Shown one piece after another: positions 1-6,837 of a DNA stretch of 64,000 nt. The stretch's first letter is position 1, and every line of letters begins with the position of its first letter. Origin of the DNA: JBBAGC01 sp964491265. GTDB lineage: Bacteria > Spirochaetota > UBA4802 > UBA5550. Made by a program: the position numbers and the translations under genes. The notes under the pieces are model-generated. The model made no database searches. It was not told the DNA's origin and worked only from the letters and a program-made list of their open reading frames with translations. Location: the NCBI GenBank assembly GCA_964491265.1, contig CAZBFP010000001.1:1-64000 (forward strand), written 5' to 3'.

Positions 1-2
1 GA

Positions 3-101
3 ATAGATCTTCACACAGATAGTTTTAAAGCAGCAATTTTAAGTGAAAATTCAGATGAATTGACAAGCTCAGTACACCGCCCGGAGGGGGACTTGGTTTA
101 A
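3..101 (+). CDS. Possible 3' end of a truncated coding region
   Basis: From the window edge one forward frame stays open for 32 codons and ends with TAA at 99-101. Its last residues are encoded by a G-rich palindromic repeat seen elsewhere in the window, so if this is a gene its natural end has been replaced by the repeat. No family can be recognised and chance is a real alternative. Confidence 0.2.
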   Translation: MDLHTDSFKAAILSENSDELTSSVHRPEGDLV

Positions 102-320
102 GTTGAATAACAAACAATTCTAAAATAAAAGCGTTTATGAAGTTAAGATATATTTCCAAACTTCTTTTTTAAGTCCCCCTGTACTTGTTAGTAATATAAC
201 ATATTAAAAGCCTTTTGGCCGTAATATAGGGGGATTTAGGGGGCTTTTAAGAAGTGGGTAGTAGTGTGCTGGCAGACAGGGGGAAAAGGATTAAATTTTC
301 CCCCGACTTTCCGGAAAGAG
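70..320. repeat. Intergenic G-rich inverted-repeat region
   Basis: The 426 bases before the first gene hold no gene except the possible tail at 3-101. GGGGGACTT at 86-94 is matched by its exact reverse complement at 171-179, with GTAC just outside both arms. Further G-rich runs with inverted partners follow at 228-245 and 285-310. The words resemble the dispersed G-rich elements at 24.2, 29.8 and 44.1 kb, so this is probably a diverged relative. Confidence 0.45.
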
Positions 321-426
321 TTACAGGTGTTATATTTAAAACCTGAATAGTAATTGAAATTTTCAAGAGATTGATTATCATTGCATTAGTCGGGCCTTAA
401 ATTTTTTTAACCGGGAGAGGCATATT

Positions 427-1965
427 ATGGAGAACCAAGAAAAATTCAGAGAGCATATAATAGGCGGATACACATTCAAAGGGGACTCCATAATATTAGG
501 CACAGCAATCCTGGATAATGAAGCATTACCGGAGACCCATGTCAAAATACCGCTGCGAACACTGAACAGGCATGGGCTTATTGCAGGGGCTACAGGGACA
601 GGGAAAACCAAGACTGTTCAGCTCTTTGCTGAATCCCTTTCTGACAAAAGTATTCCGGTCTTACTAATGGATATTAAGGGTGACCTGAGCGGAATAGCAG
701 CACCCGGTGAAACAGGCTCTAAAGTAAAGGAGAGGCATGATAAAATCGGCATCCCCCATAACCCGGCAGGATATCCGGTTGAATTTCTTACCCTTTCAGA
801 TGAAAAGGGGGCCAGGCTCAGGGCAACAACTTCGGAATTCGGCCCTGTTCTCCTTTCGAAAATCCTTGAACTCAATGAAGCCCAGTCCGGGGTAATTTCA
901 CTTATATTCAAATACTGCGATGACAACAGCCTCCCCCTCCTTGACCTGAAAGATTTAAAGAAGACAATCCAGTATATAACAAATGAAGGTAAAGCAGAGA
1001 TAGAGAAAGAGTACGGGCGTGTTTCAACCGCCTCAACAGGGACAATCCTAAGAAGGATAATCGAGCTTGAACAGCAGGGTGCTGACAGATTTTTCGGTGA
1101 GGAATCCTTTGATGTGAATGATCTTATCCGCATAGATGAAAACGGGAGAGGGATTATATCTGTAATTAGACTCACTGATATTCAGGACAAGCCGAAGCTC
1201 TTTTCTACTTTTATGCTCTGCCTCCTTGCAGAGATTTATCAGACATTCCCTGAAAGGGGTGACAGTGACCAGCCTGAACTTATTATTGTAATAGACGAGG
1301 CACACCTGATTTTTAAGGAGTCATCAAAGGCCCTGCTTAACCAGATAGAAACAATTATTAAGCTTATACGCTCAAAAGGTGTTGGCGTATATTTCTGCAC
1401 ACAGAACCCCTCAGATGTTCCGGCAAGTGTGCTTGGACAGCTGGGACTTAAGATTCAGCACGCACTCAGGGCTTTTACAGCAGTTGACAGAAAGATGATT
1501 AAACTGACAGCGCAGAACTACCCCCTGTCAGATTACTACAAAACAGAGGAACTCCTCACATCCCTGGGTATCGGCGAGGCAGCAGTAACTGTTCTCAATG
1601 AAAAGGGGAATCCCACACCCCTTGCTGCAGTGCTTCTCTGCGCCCCTGCATCAAGGATGGATATACTCTCTGATGATGAAATCAATGCTGTTATAAAAAA
1701 ATCAAAGATCGCAGGTAAGTACAACAGGGAGATAGACAGGGAAAGCGCATACGAAATCCTTACAGGACAGATTGAATCTCTCAGTAAAGCAGCCGCTGCT
1801 GAATCTGTTATTGAAAAAAGCGCTGCAAAACCCGCAGGAAGAGCAAGGAAAGAAAAAAGCACTGCAGAAAAAGTTCTGGGGAGTACTGTTGCAAGGCAGG
1901 TGGGGAGAACTGTGGCACGTGAAATCACACGGGGACTCCTTGGAGTTCTGGGTCTTAAGAAATAG
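427..1965 (+). CDS. HerA-like DUF853 P-loop ATPase (YjgR family)
   Basis: A 512-residue cytoplasmic ATPase of the HerA/FtsK superfamily, DUF853 branch. Walker A GATGTGKT is at residues 54-61, following the HGLIAG strand typical of the group. Walker B VIDEAH lies near residue 290, and the RSKGVGVYFCTQNPSDVP segment that follows carries the sensor-like glutamine. The C-terminal 60 residues are Lys/Ala/Arg-rich and low in complexity, perhaps for nucleic-acid contact. ATG at 427 has GGGAGAG eight bases upstream. YjgR relatives are widespread and poorly characterised; the link to HerA suggests DNA or RNA translocation but no partner nuclease NurA is nearby. The gene stands alone, with repeats on both sides. 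The family call is firm; the cellular role is unknown. Confidence 0.85.
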   Translation: MENQEKFREHIIGGYTFKGDSIILGTAILDNEALPETHVKIPLRTLNRHGLIAGATGTGKTKTVQLFAESLSDKSIPVLLMDIKGDLSGIAAPGETGSKVKERHDKIGIPHNPAGYPVEFLTLSDEKGARLRATTSEFGPVLLSKILELNEAQSGVISLIFKYCDDNSLPLLDLKDLKKTIQYITNEGKAEIEKEYGRVSTASTGTILRRIIELEQQGADRFFGEESFDVNDLIRIDENGRGIISVIRLTDIQDKPKLFSTFMLCLLAEIYQTFPERGDSDQPELIIVIDEAHLIFKESSKALLNQIETIIKLIRSKGVGVYFCTQNPSDVPASVLGQLGLKIQHALRAFTAVDRKMIKLTAQNYPLSDYYKTEELLTSLGIGEAAVTVLNEKGNPTPLAAVLLCAPASRMDILSDDEINAVIKKSKIAGKYNREIDRESAYEILTGQIESLSKAAAAESVIEKSAAKPAGRARKEKSTAEKVLGSTVARQVGRTVAREITRGLLGVLGLKK

Positions 1966-2000
1966 TTTCTCTTTTAATCTATACTGATATTTAATATTAC

Positions 2001-2520
2001 TTTATTCGTAACTACTCAGCTGTTTTGCCACAGAGTCACAAAGACAGGTCGGTATTGATGTGTAATTTGATTGAAAGTTTGAATGAAATTACAGAAAAGA
2101 TTATAGGTTGTGCGATTAAGGTTCATAGAAATTTAGGACCTGGACTATTAGAATCAATATATGAAAACGCGTTATGTTTTGAATTAAACCAGATCAATGT
2201 CAAATATGAGAAACAATTAAAGATACCAATAGTATACAAAGGATTGAGTTTGGGAGAATACCGGCTTGATATTCTTGTTGAAAATGAAATCATTGTCGAG
2301 ATCAAAGCGGTCAATAGGTATGACCCGGTTTTTGAAGCTCAGATGTTAACTTATCTCAAAGTAACGGGTAAAAAATTGGGATTGCTGATGAATTTTAACG
2401 TCCCGGTTTTGAAAAACGGGATAAAAAGAATCATTCTCTGAGTCTCTGAGTCTCTGTGCCTCTGTGGCATAATTTAACAGGTAACCAGTTTCATAAATAG
2501 CTGAGTAGTTACTTTTATTC
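2001..2520. mobile_element. GxxExxY cassette bounded by 14-bp inverted repeats
   Basis: GTAACTACTCAGCT at 2008-2021 is repeated as its exact reverse complement at 2499-2512. Next inside lies a second inverted pair, TGCCACAGAGTCACA near 2027 and TCTGTGCCTCTGTGGCA near 2453, the kind of flank often seen around GxxExxY genes. TTTATTC directly precedes the left arm (2001-2007) and recurs one base after the right arm (2514-2520), as expected for a 7-8 bp target-site duplication. Only the GxxExxY gene lies inside, so movement would need help from elsewhere or from that protein. Confidence 0.65.
2058..2441 (+). CDS. GxxExxY family protein
   Basis: A 127-residue protein with the signature GLLESIY near residues 28-34. 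The second half matches the family fold: an IVEIKAV strand resembling a nuclease-like core (D..ExK), then a Tyr-x4-Lys helix and GLLMNFN. A TTG start at 2025 would place the N-terminus inside the flanking inverted repeat, so the ATG at 2058 is preferred. The family is common, usually lies alone, and has no proven biochemical role; a PD-(D/E)XK-like nuclease fold has been suggested from its motifs. Here it is the only gene of a small inverted-repeat cassette. The family call is secure from the motif and length; activity and mobility are inference. Confidence 0.85.
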   Translation: MCNLIESLNEITEKIIGCAIKVHRNLGPGLLESIYENALCFELNQINVKYEKQLKIPIVYKGLSLGEYRLDILVENEIIVEIKAVNRYDPVFEAQMLTYLKVTGKKLGLLMNFNVPVLKNGIKRIIL

Positions 2521-2554
2521 AATCATCAAAAGGATCAAGAAGAGGGATATTTAA

Positions 2555-2821
2555 TCATAAAAATTCCGATCTGCGGTTTTCTCTGCGGGGCGTTTCGAAA
2601 ACATAAGACTCCTCAGAACATATTGAACTGAACTCACTAAACATTGCTCCCAGAGTCTCCCTTGATTTCTCTTCTTTAAGAAGCCTGTACTCCTCATACT
2701 CTTCGCTGCTTACGACTGCCGCAACCATCCTCTCCCGGTTATATATGAGCTGAGGTTCACTTTCCGACATGCGGATAAGTTTTGAAAAGTTAATTTTAGC
2801 CCCTGCTATTTTCCATTTCAT
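2555..2821 (-). CDS. Phd/YefM-type antitoxin
   Basis: An 88-residue protein with the Phd/YefM N-terminus: KINFSKLIRMSESEPQLIYN, then a VAAVVSSEEYEEYRLL strand-helix that in relatives forms the DNA-binding dimer. The C-terminal 35 residues are charged and probably disordered until toxin is bound. The start is ATG at 2821, with GAGGC upstream; the longer TTG start at 2833 has no ribosome site. A perfect 10-bp dyad lies 15 bases before it, as expected for autoregulation. No intact toxin follows. The nearest toxin-like sequence is a PIN remnant on the other strand at 2918-3160, so this looks like an orphan antitoxin. Confidence 0.7.
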   Translation of the reverse strand: MKWKIAGAKINFSKLIRMSESEPQLIYNRERMVAAVVSSEEYEEYRLLKEEKSRETLGAMFSEFSSICSEESYVFETPRRENRRSEFL

Positions 2822-2835
2822 TTTAAGCCTCAATA

Positions 2836-2863
2836 TGACTATATTTATATACCAATATAGTCA
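2836..2863. promoter_or_regulatory. Palindromic operator upstream of the Phd antitoxin
   Basis: TGACTATATT at 2836-2845 and AATATAGTCA at 2854-2863 form a perfect 10-bp inverted repeat separated by eight bases. It sits just upstream of the antitoxin start on the minus strand, where Phd dimers normally bind to repress their own promoter. The dyad is seen; binding is inferred. Confidence 0.6.
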
Positions 2864-2917
2864 CATATAAAGGTTATGACAAGAAAATAATAGTGCAACA
2901 AAGAGGAACATTTATAA

Positions 2918-3160
2918 AAAATTAAAGCCTTCAGGTCAATAATAAACATAATTCCAATTGACGGCGATATAATTGATCTTGCCTTGAATTCAAATATAAA
3001 AGACTTTGAAGATTCCATCCAGTACTTTGCTTCAGTAAAGGAAGGCATTGATATAATAGTAACCAGAAATATAAAAGATTATCCGAAAGGGACTATCCCC
3101 ATAATGACACCCGCTGAATTTCTAAAGACTGTTGATACCTGTCATTCTGACTTCAAATAG
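2918..3160 (+). pseudogene. Remnant of a PIN-domain toxin (C-terminal half)
   Basis: An open frame of 80 codons runs from a TAA at 2915 to a TAG at 3158-3160 without a convincing start codon. The product contains PIDGDIIDLAL, DFEDSIQYFAS, IIVTRNIKDY and IPIMTPAEFL, the usual C-terminal half of a small PIN-domain RNase. The D-FED and TRN-xxD acidic positions are present, but the N-terminal half with the first catalytic Asp is missing. It lies head-to-head with an intact Phd-type antitoxin. Most likely a degraded toxin gene; an undetected frameshift upstream is the alternative. Confidence 0.65.
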
Positions 3161-3212
3161 AAAAATGGAAAAAGCTTATCCCGGATTTCAGAGATAGATA
3201 AGAGAGTACTTC

Positions 3213-3362
3213 TTTGCATTTCCCCCTGTCTACCAAAGGGGCGCCCGAGCTAAGCGACAAAGTACTCCCGGCTGATCCACTGTGCCCTCACCCCCGGCCC
3301 CTCTCCCATGAATGAACTTCAATGTGAATCCATGTATTGATATCTGGGAGAGGGGTGACCAC
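3213..3362. repeat. Intergenic G/C-rich inverted repeats before the hgc operon
   Basis: The stretch before arsR holds no gene. It contains the word block CCCCCTGTCTACCAAAGG plus GCGACAAAGTACTCCCGG, shared with repeats at 24.4, 34.6 and 44.0 kb. A second pair follows: CCCCTCTCCCA near 3298-3308 against TGGGAGAGGGG near 3346-3356. It belongs to the dispersed intergenic repeat families of this genome. Confidence 0.5.
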
Positions 3363-3380
3363 ATAATATAGCAAAAACAC

Positions 3381-3409
3381 TTGACTTTTATCGTATATTT
3401 GCGATATAG
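3381..3409 (+). promoter_or_regulatory. Predicted arsR-hgcAB promoter with ArsR-type dyad
   Basis: TTGACT at 3381-3386 and GATATA at 3403-3408 form a plausible sigma-70-type promoter with a 16-base spacer. Inside it TATCG (3389-3393) and CGATA (3402-3406) are exact inverted partners around eight AT-rich bases. That position between -35 and -10 is typical for an ArsR-family repressor site. The dyad is visible; regulation by the adjacent ArsR protein is inferred. Confidence 0.55.
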
Positions 3410-3416
3410 GATAAAT

Positions 3417-3749
3417 ATGGCCACAAATAAAAAAAATATTTTTGCTGAAGATGATGTTCTTCTTGCCGAATTTGCCAGGGTTCTGTCACACCCTGCCAGA
3501 ATCGCCATACTCCGCCACCTGGCGGAAAAGAATACCTGCATCTGCGGTGAAATAGTTGATATACTCCCTCTGGCTCAATCCACAGTATCTCAGCATTTAA
3601 AGGAACTGAAAAATGCCGGACTAATAGCAGGTGAAATCGACGGGCCAAGGTCCTGCTACTGCATCAATAAAGAAAAATACAATGAGATGATAAGACTGAT
3701 CAATAATTTAAATACCGATATTATAAATCATACAAAAGGGTGCTGCTGA
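3417..3749 (+). CDS. ArsR-family transcriptional regulator of the hgc operon
   Basis: A winged-helix repressor of about 110 residues. RVLSHPARIAILRHL and LPLAQSTVSQHLKELKNAGLI give the ArsR helix-turn-helix. A Cys-x-Cys pair (NTCICGE) sits on the helix before the recognition helix, where ArsR uses cysteines to sense As(III) or similar soft metals, and the protein ends in Cys-Cys, so more than one thiol ligand is available. ATG at 3417 is preferred over a TTG at 3381, because that TTG is the -35 box; AGGA lies five bases upstream. The stop overlaps the hgcA start (TGATG), so the three genes form one transcript. An ArsR gene ahead of hgcAB is a known arrangement. The inducer here, mercury, arsenic or neither, cannot be read from sequence. 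Confidence 0.85.
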   Translation: MATNKKNIFAEDDVLLAEFARVLSHPARIAILRHLAEKNTCICGEIVDILPLAQSTVSQHLKELKNAGLIAGEIDGPRSCYCINKEKYNEMIRLINNLNTDIINHTKGCC

Positions 3750-4930
3750 TGAAATTTGAACCTGTAAAGAGCAATAATCGGGGCTTCCCCCTCCCCATGG
3801 CCTTGAATAGCGCAACAGGCTGCTGCCCTGCTCCCCCGCCTGCAGGTGCGAGTGCAGAAGATATATCTGAAGAGTTTAAAAACTTTTCATGGTTCACCGG
3901 TGTTAAAGAAACACCTGCTGGGCCTGTACCAGGAGTTTCTACAGAGATTACTTTCAAAGAGAAGATGCGCCAGATTAAATCAAGAATTTCATCCTTTAGA
4001 ATGCATTTTACTGTTAAACCTGGACTATACGCTGCAGGGAATCCCGGTTCAGCATCTGACATATTTGTAACAGCAAACTACGGACTAAGCTTTGATCATC
4101 TCCGGAAAGCCCTTAAAGGGATTGATGCCTGGATTCTGGTTCTCGATACAGCAGGTATCAATGTATGGTGCGCTGCTGGCAAAGGGACATTCGGCACAGA
4201 GGAACTTATAAAGAGAATCAAAGAATCGGATATAGAGAAATGTGTAGACCAGAAAAGAATTATTCTCCCCCAGCTTGGAGCGCCGGGTATCAACTCAGGT
4301 GAGGTTAAAAGAAGAACAGGTTTTACTGTAAAATTCGGGCCTGTCAGGGCTGATGATATCAGGGAATATATTGATAATGGTTACAGCGGAACCCCTGAAA
4401 TGAGGAGAGTGAAATTCACATTTAAAGACAGGGGAGTTCTTGTCCCAATGGAAATCAATATGGCAAAGAAGGGGTTCCTATATTTTGCCGCAGGTTCCCT
4501 CCTATATTCATCCCTTACCCCGGAAGGCTTTTTATTCAGAGAATTGACAACAACAGGCGCACCGCTCATCTATGCAGGGGTAAGCTCTCTATTAGCAGGA
4601 GCAGTAATAACACCGCTATTTCTACCTTATATACCCTTCCGTTCCTTTATACTGAAAGGGGGTATTACAGGGGCTGCGCTAATCGCTGCTTTAAATTATT
4701 TTACCAATATATTTAAAGCGGGAAATTTCTACTTCACCTATGCTGCTTCAATTCTGATTATACTTTTATCATCATATATTGCTCTTCAGTTTACAGGGGC
4801 AACAACCTATACAAGCCTCTCAGGAGTTCAAAAAGAGATTAAATACTCCATTCCGTTTTACGGGGCCGGCTTACTTATTACAGCCATACTTTTAATATTA
4901 TCAAAAGCTTCAGAGTGGGGTTACCTGTGA
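3749..4930 (+). CDS. hgcA: HgcA, corrinoid mercury-methylation protein
   Basis: HgcA passes a methyl group from a corrinoid to Hg(II), giving methylmercury. The protein has 393 residues when started at the ATG overlapping the arsR stop (TGATG); a GTG at 3740 is possible but has no better ribosome site. The diagnostic cap-helix motif NVWCAAGK is at residues 138-145, with the cobalt-coordinating Cys at 141. The soluble corrinoid domain spans about 80-235. It is followed by around five hydrophobic segments from residue 240 to the end, the HgcA membrane domain that separates it from the CdhD-type corrinoid proteins of acetyl-CoA synthase. The N-terminus has a Cys-Cys-Pro stretch of unknown meaning. 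hgcB overlaps by four bases. The motif plus membrane domain plus hgcB make the call nearly certain; activity would need testing. Confidence 0.96.
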   Translation: MKFEPVKSNNRGFPLPMALNSATGCCPAPPPAGASAEDISEEFKNFSWFTGVKETPAGPVPGVSTEITFKEKMRQIKSRISSFRMHFTVKPGLYAAGNPGSASDIFVTANYGLSFDHLRKALKGIDAWILVLDTAGINVWCAAGKGTFGTEELIKRIKESDIEKCVDQKRIILPQLGAPGINSGEVKRRTGFTVKFGPVRADDIREYIDNGYSGTPEMRRVKFTFKDRGVLVPMEINMAKKGFLYFAAGSLLYSSLTPEGFLFRELTTTGAPLIYAGVSSLLAGAVITPLFLPYIPFRSFILKGGITGAALIAALNYFTNIFKAGNFYFTYAASILIILLSSYIALQFTGATTYTSLSGVQKEIKYSIPFYGAGLLITAILLILSKASEWGYL

Positions 4931-5217
4931 AATACTTTAAAGATTCAGATACATTCAGTTTTAATGCTGAGAAATGCACAGGCTGCGGCAGGTGTGTTGA
5001 GGTCTGCCCTCATGAGGTTTTCATTATGGAAAACCGAAAAGCAGTACCTGTAAATTCTGCAAGATGCATGGAGTGCGGCGCATGCGCAAAGAACTGCGAT
5101 TTCGATGCAATCTATGTAAAGTCAGGCGTGGGATGCGCAGCAGCAGTTATAAACGGACTCATCAGAGGCACAGAGCCGAACTGCGACTGCAGCGGGCCTT
5201 CAGGAGGCTGCTGCTGA
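4927..5217 (+). CDS. hgcB: HgcB, 2[4Fe-4S] ferredoxin of mercury methylation
   Basis: HgcB supplies electrons to reduce the HgcA corrinoid and may deliver Hg(II). The product is 96 residues if begun at the GTG that overlaps the hgcA stop (GTGA, 4927), with a GGGG ribosome site just upstream. Two classic clusters are visible: Cys17, 20, 23, 27 and Cys47, 50, 53, 57. Beyond the ferredoxin fold come an extra Cys70 in VGCAAAV, a CDC pair near 86-88, and a terminal Cys-Cys at 95-96. These are the HgcB-specific thiols thought to bind mercury; an ordinary ferredoxin lacks them. Translation is coupled to hgcA. No further gene follows in the operon. Confidence 0.95.
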   Translation: MKYFKDSDTFSFNAEKCTGCGRCVEVCPHEVFIMENRKAVPVNSARCMECGACAKNCDFDAIYVKSGVGCAAAVINGLIRGTEPNCDCSGPSGGCC

Positions 5218-5229
5218 ATTAACAGAAAA

Positions 5230-5365
5230 CAAGTATCCTACACGGTTCATCACCGGAACCTGAAGCCCATAGAGGATAATCACTTTATCAACTATCAGAA
5301 GCAGCGTAAGACCCTGCTGATACTCCTCCATATCCTTCTTTTTCAGCCTCAGCGAATCTTTTATT
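5230..5365 (-). pseudogene. Remnant resembling the DUF5685 gene 3' region
   Basis: On the minus strand, bases around 5249-5283 encode PLWASGSGDEP, nearly the same as PLWASGSGDKP in the intact gene at 19278-20468, and the DNA matches over about 35 bases. Stops follow upstream in that frame, so no product is made. The stretch to 5495 holds nothing else convincing. It is a leftover of a duplicated or moved DUF5685 gene, directly behind hgcB. Confidence 0.5.
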
Positions 5366-5495
5366 AAATTGATTCATACTAAAACCCCCACAAACTGTTA
5401 TTACTAGTGCCCTTGAAATTAGACTACAAAGAAATAAAAAATGATTATTACACAACAACAAATAATAATGATATACTACATACTTATTTTAATTT

Positions 5496-6269
5496 TCACT
5501 CACCAAACAGCGCAGCAATAATCGAAATATTATCAGATGACCCTTTATCCAGGGAATACAAGAGAAGCTTTTTACACATAGCCGGTAAATCATCGACATT
5601 ATCAGCAACAATTGATTCAAATTCATCGTAATTTGCCTCAAGATCTATATCAGTCAATCCATCACTGCAGATCAGCATCAGATCACCAGCTTTTACCTGC
5701 CCGCTTAAATCATAGATATCAATTATAATATCATCCTTTCCGCCGCCGATACTGCTGACTATAATATTCTTTGCCGCTTCAATATTTGCCTGTTCTTTCA
5801 AAGAATGATCCCTGGTTTTTTGCTGAAGATATCCGTTTCTCAAAATGTAAACACGCGAGTCACCCACATTATAAAGTAAAAACTTTTCAAGGTTAAATAT
5901 TGACCCCACAAGTGTGGTCCCCATACCTTTGTTTCCTGCAGATTCACCGTAGAGATTTACCTCTGCATGTATACGCCCGATAACTTCTTTCAGCTTGTCA
6001 CCATTATTGAGAAGCTCACTGCCTTTATCAATAAATGTATCTTTCAGCTTTTCCAGGGTTATGCGGCTTGCCACCTCTCCAGCCTCATGCCCCCCCATGC
6101 CGTCAGCCACAGCCAGCCACATTGCCTCAGCAGTTAATTCTTTATCAGCAACTTCAGTCATTTCAAAATGGTCTTCATAATTTACAATAATTTCATTTAA
6201 TAAGATTGAATCCTCATTAGCCTGCCTCACCGAACCCTTATCTGTTAAACCGGAATATTTAATTTTCAT
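5496..6269 (-). CDS. PP2C-family Ser/Thr protein phosphatase
   Basis: A 257-residue metal-dependent (PPM/PP2C) phosphatase with no membrane segment. The expected motifs appear in order: RQANED (15-20), ADGMGGHEAGEVAS, GMGTTL, NVGDSRVY, DHSL, CSDGLTD and DNIS. All the acidic residues that bind the two metal ions are present, so it should be active. It probably reverses phosphorylation by the kinase encoded at the other end of the cluster. The start overlaps the FHA gene by 11 bases, making it the last gene of a six-gene minus-strand operon. Unlike many PP2C proteins in secretion systems it carries no extra domain. Confidence 0.92.
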   Translation of the reverse strand: MKIKYSGLTDKGSVRQANEDSILLNEIIVNYEDHFEMTEVADKELTAEAMWLAVADGMGGHEAGEVASRITLEKLKDTFIDKGSELLNNGDKLKEVIGRIHAEVNLYGESAGNKGMGTTLVGSIFNLEKFLLYNVGDSRVYILRNGYLQQKTRDHSLKEQANIEAAKNIIVSSIGGGKDDIIIDIYDLSGQVKAGDLMLICSDGLTDIDLEANYDEFESIVADNVDDLPAMCKKLLLYSLDKGSSDNISIIAALFGE

Positions 6270-6837
6270 TTACTGTAAACTCCTGATCTGCAAGTATGAT
6301 TTTATCCCCGTTTTTAATCTGCACGCTTTTAAGCGGCTCAATGACCTGCCCATTAAGCCTGGTTTTGTTAGTTGAATCCTGATCTGCAATAAGCCATTTA
6401 CCTTCAGCTAAAGTTACAACAGCGTGTTTGCCGGATATAAATTTAAACCCTTCTAAAAAAGCCGCATGAGGCCCAACGCTTTTACCGAGCTGATCACCGC
6501 TGCTCATTTTAAGAACTGTACCCCCTGAGTGTATTAAACTGAGACTGCCTGTAGTCTGAAAGTCATTCAGGTCCATCCTGGTAGTTGCTCTCTGGTCTTT
6601 ATTCTGAGAGGGCGCAGATTGCTGAGGGGGTGCCTGTTGAGGTCCAGTCGAAGGCGGATCAAGTGCATCTGTATTGCTTTTACCCACAGGCTCCATGCGC
6701 TGACCATCTATAGGGCAAAATTTAACCCCTCCCAGAGTACCGCATTTGGGGCATTTCAGAATTTGCGTTCCACACTGATCGCAATATTTAGAATCATCCT
6801 CTATTTCATTCCTGCATGTTTTTACAGGGCATATCAT
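6259..6837 (-). CDS. Zinc-ribbon and FHA-domain protein
   Basis: A 192-residue adaptor. Residues 3-48 hold two zinc ribbons (CPVKTC...CDQCG and CPKCG...FCPIDG). A Pro/Gln-rich linker of about 40 residues follows and includes ATTRMDL, a Thr-rich stretch that could itself be phosphorylated. The last 90 residues form an FHA domain: GDQLGKS, then ISGKHAVV, DSTNKTRLNG and IKNGDKI. FHA domains bind phosphothreonine, so this protein is likely to read marks placed by the cluster's kinase. The ATG overlaps the ATPase stop by four bases (ATGA), giving tight coupling to the AAA protein. No enzyme domain is present. Confidence 0.88.
   Translation of the reverse strand: MICPVKTCRNEIEDDSKYCDQCGTQILKCPKCGTLGGVKFCPIDGQRMEPVGKSNTDALDPPSTGPQQAPPQQSAPSQNKDQRATTRMDLNDFQTTGSLSLIHSGGTVLKMSSGDQLGKSVGPHAAFLEGFKFISGKHAVVTLAEGKWLIADQDSTNKTRLNGQVIEPLKSVQIKNGDKIILADQEFTVNEN

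Noticed and set aside
4915..4929. Earlier GTG start for hgcB at 4915
   Set aside because: Codons 4915-4926 would overlap hgcA more and include the ribosome site; the GTG at 4927 is a clean stop-start overlap.
3749..4930. CdhD/AcsC-type corrinoid protein of acetyl-CoA synthase
   Set aside because: The NVWCAAGK motif with the membrane tail and the adjoining HgcB fit HgcA better; CdhD lacks the tail.
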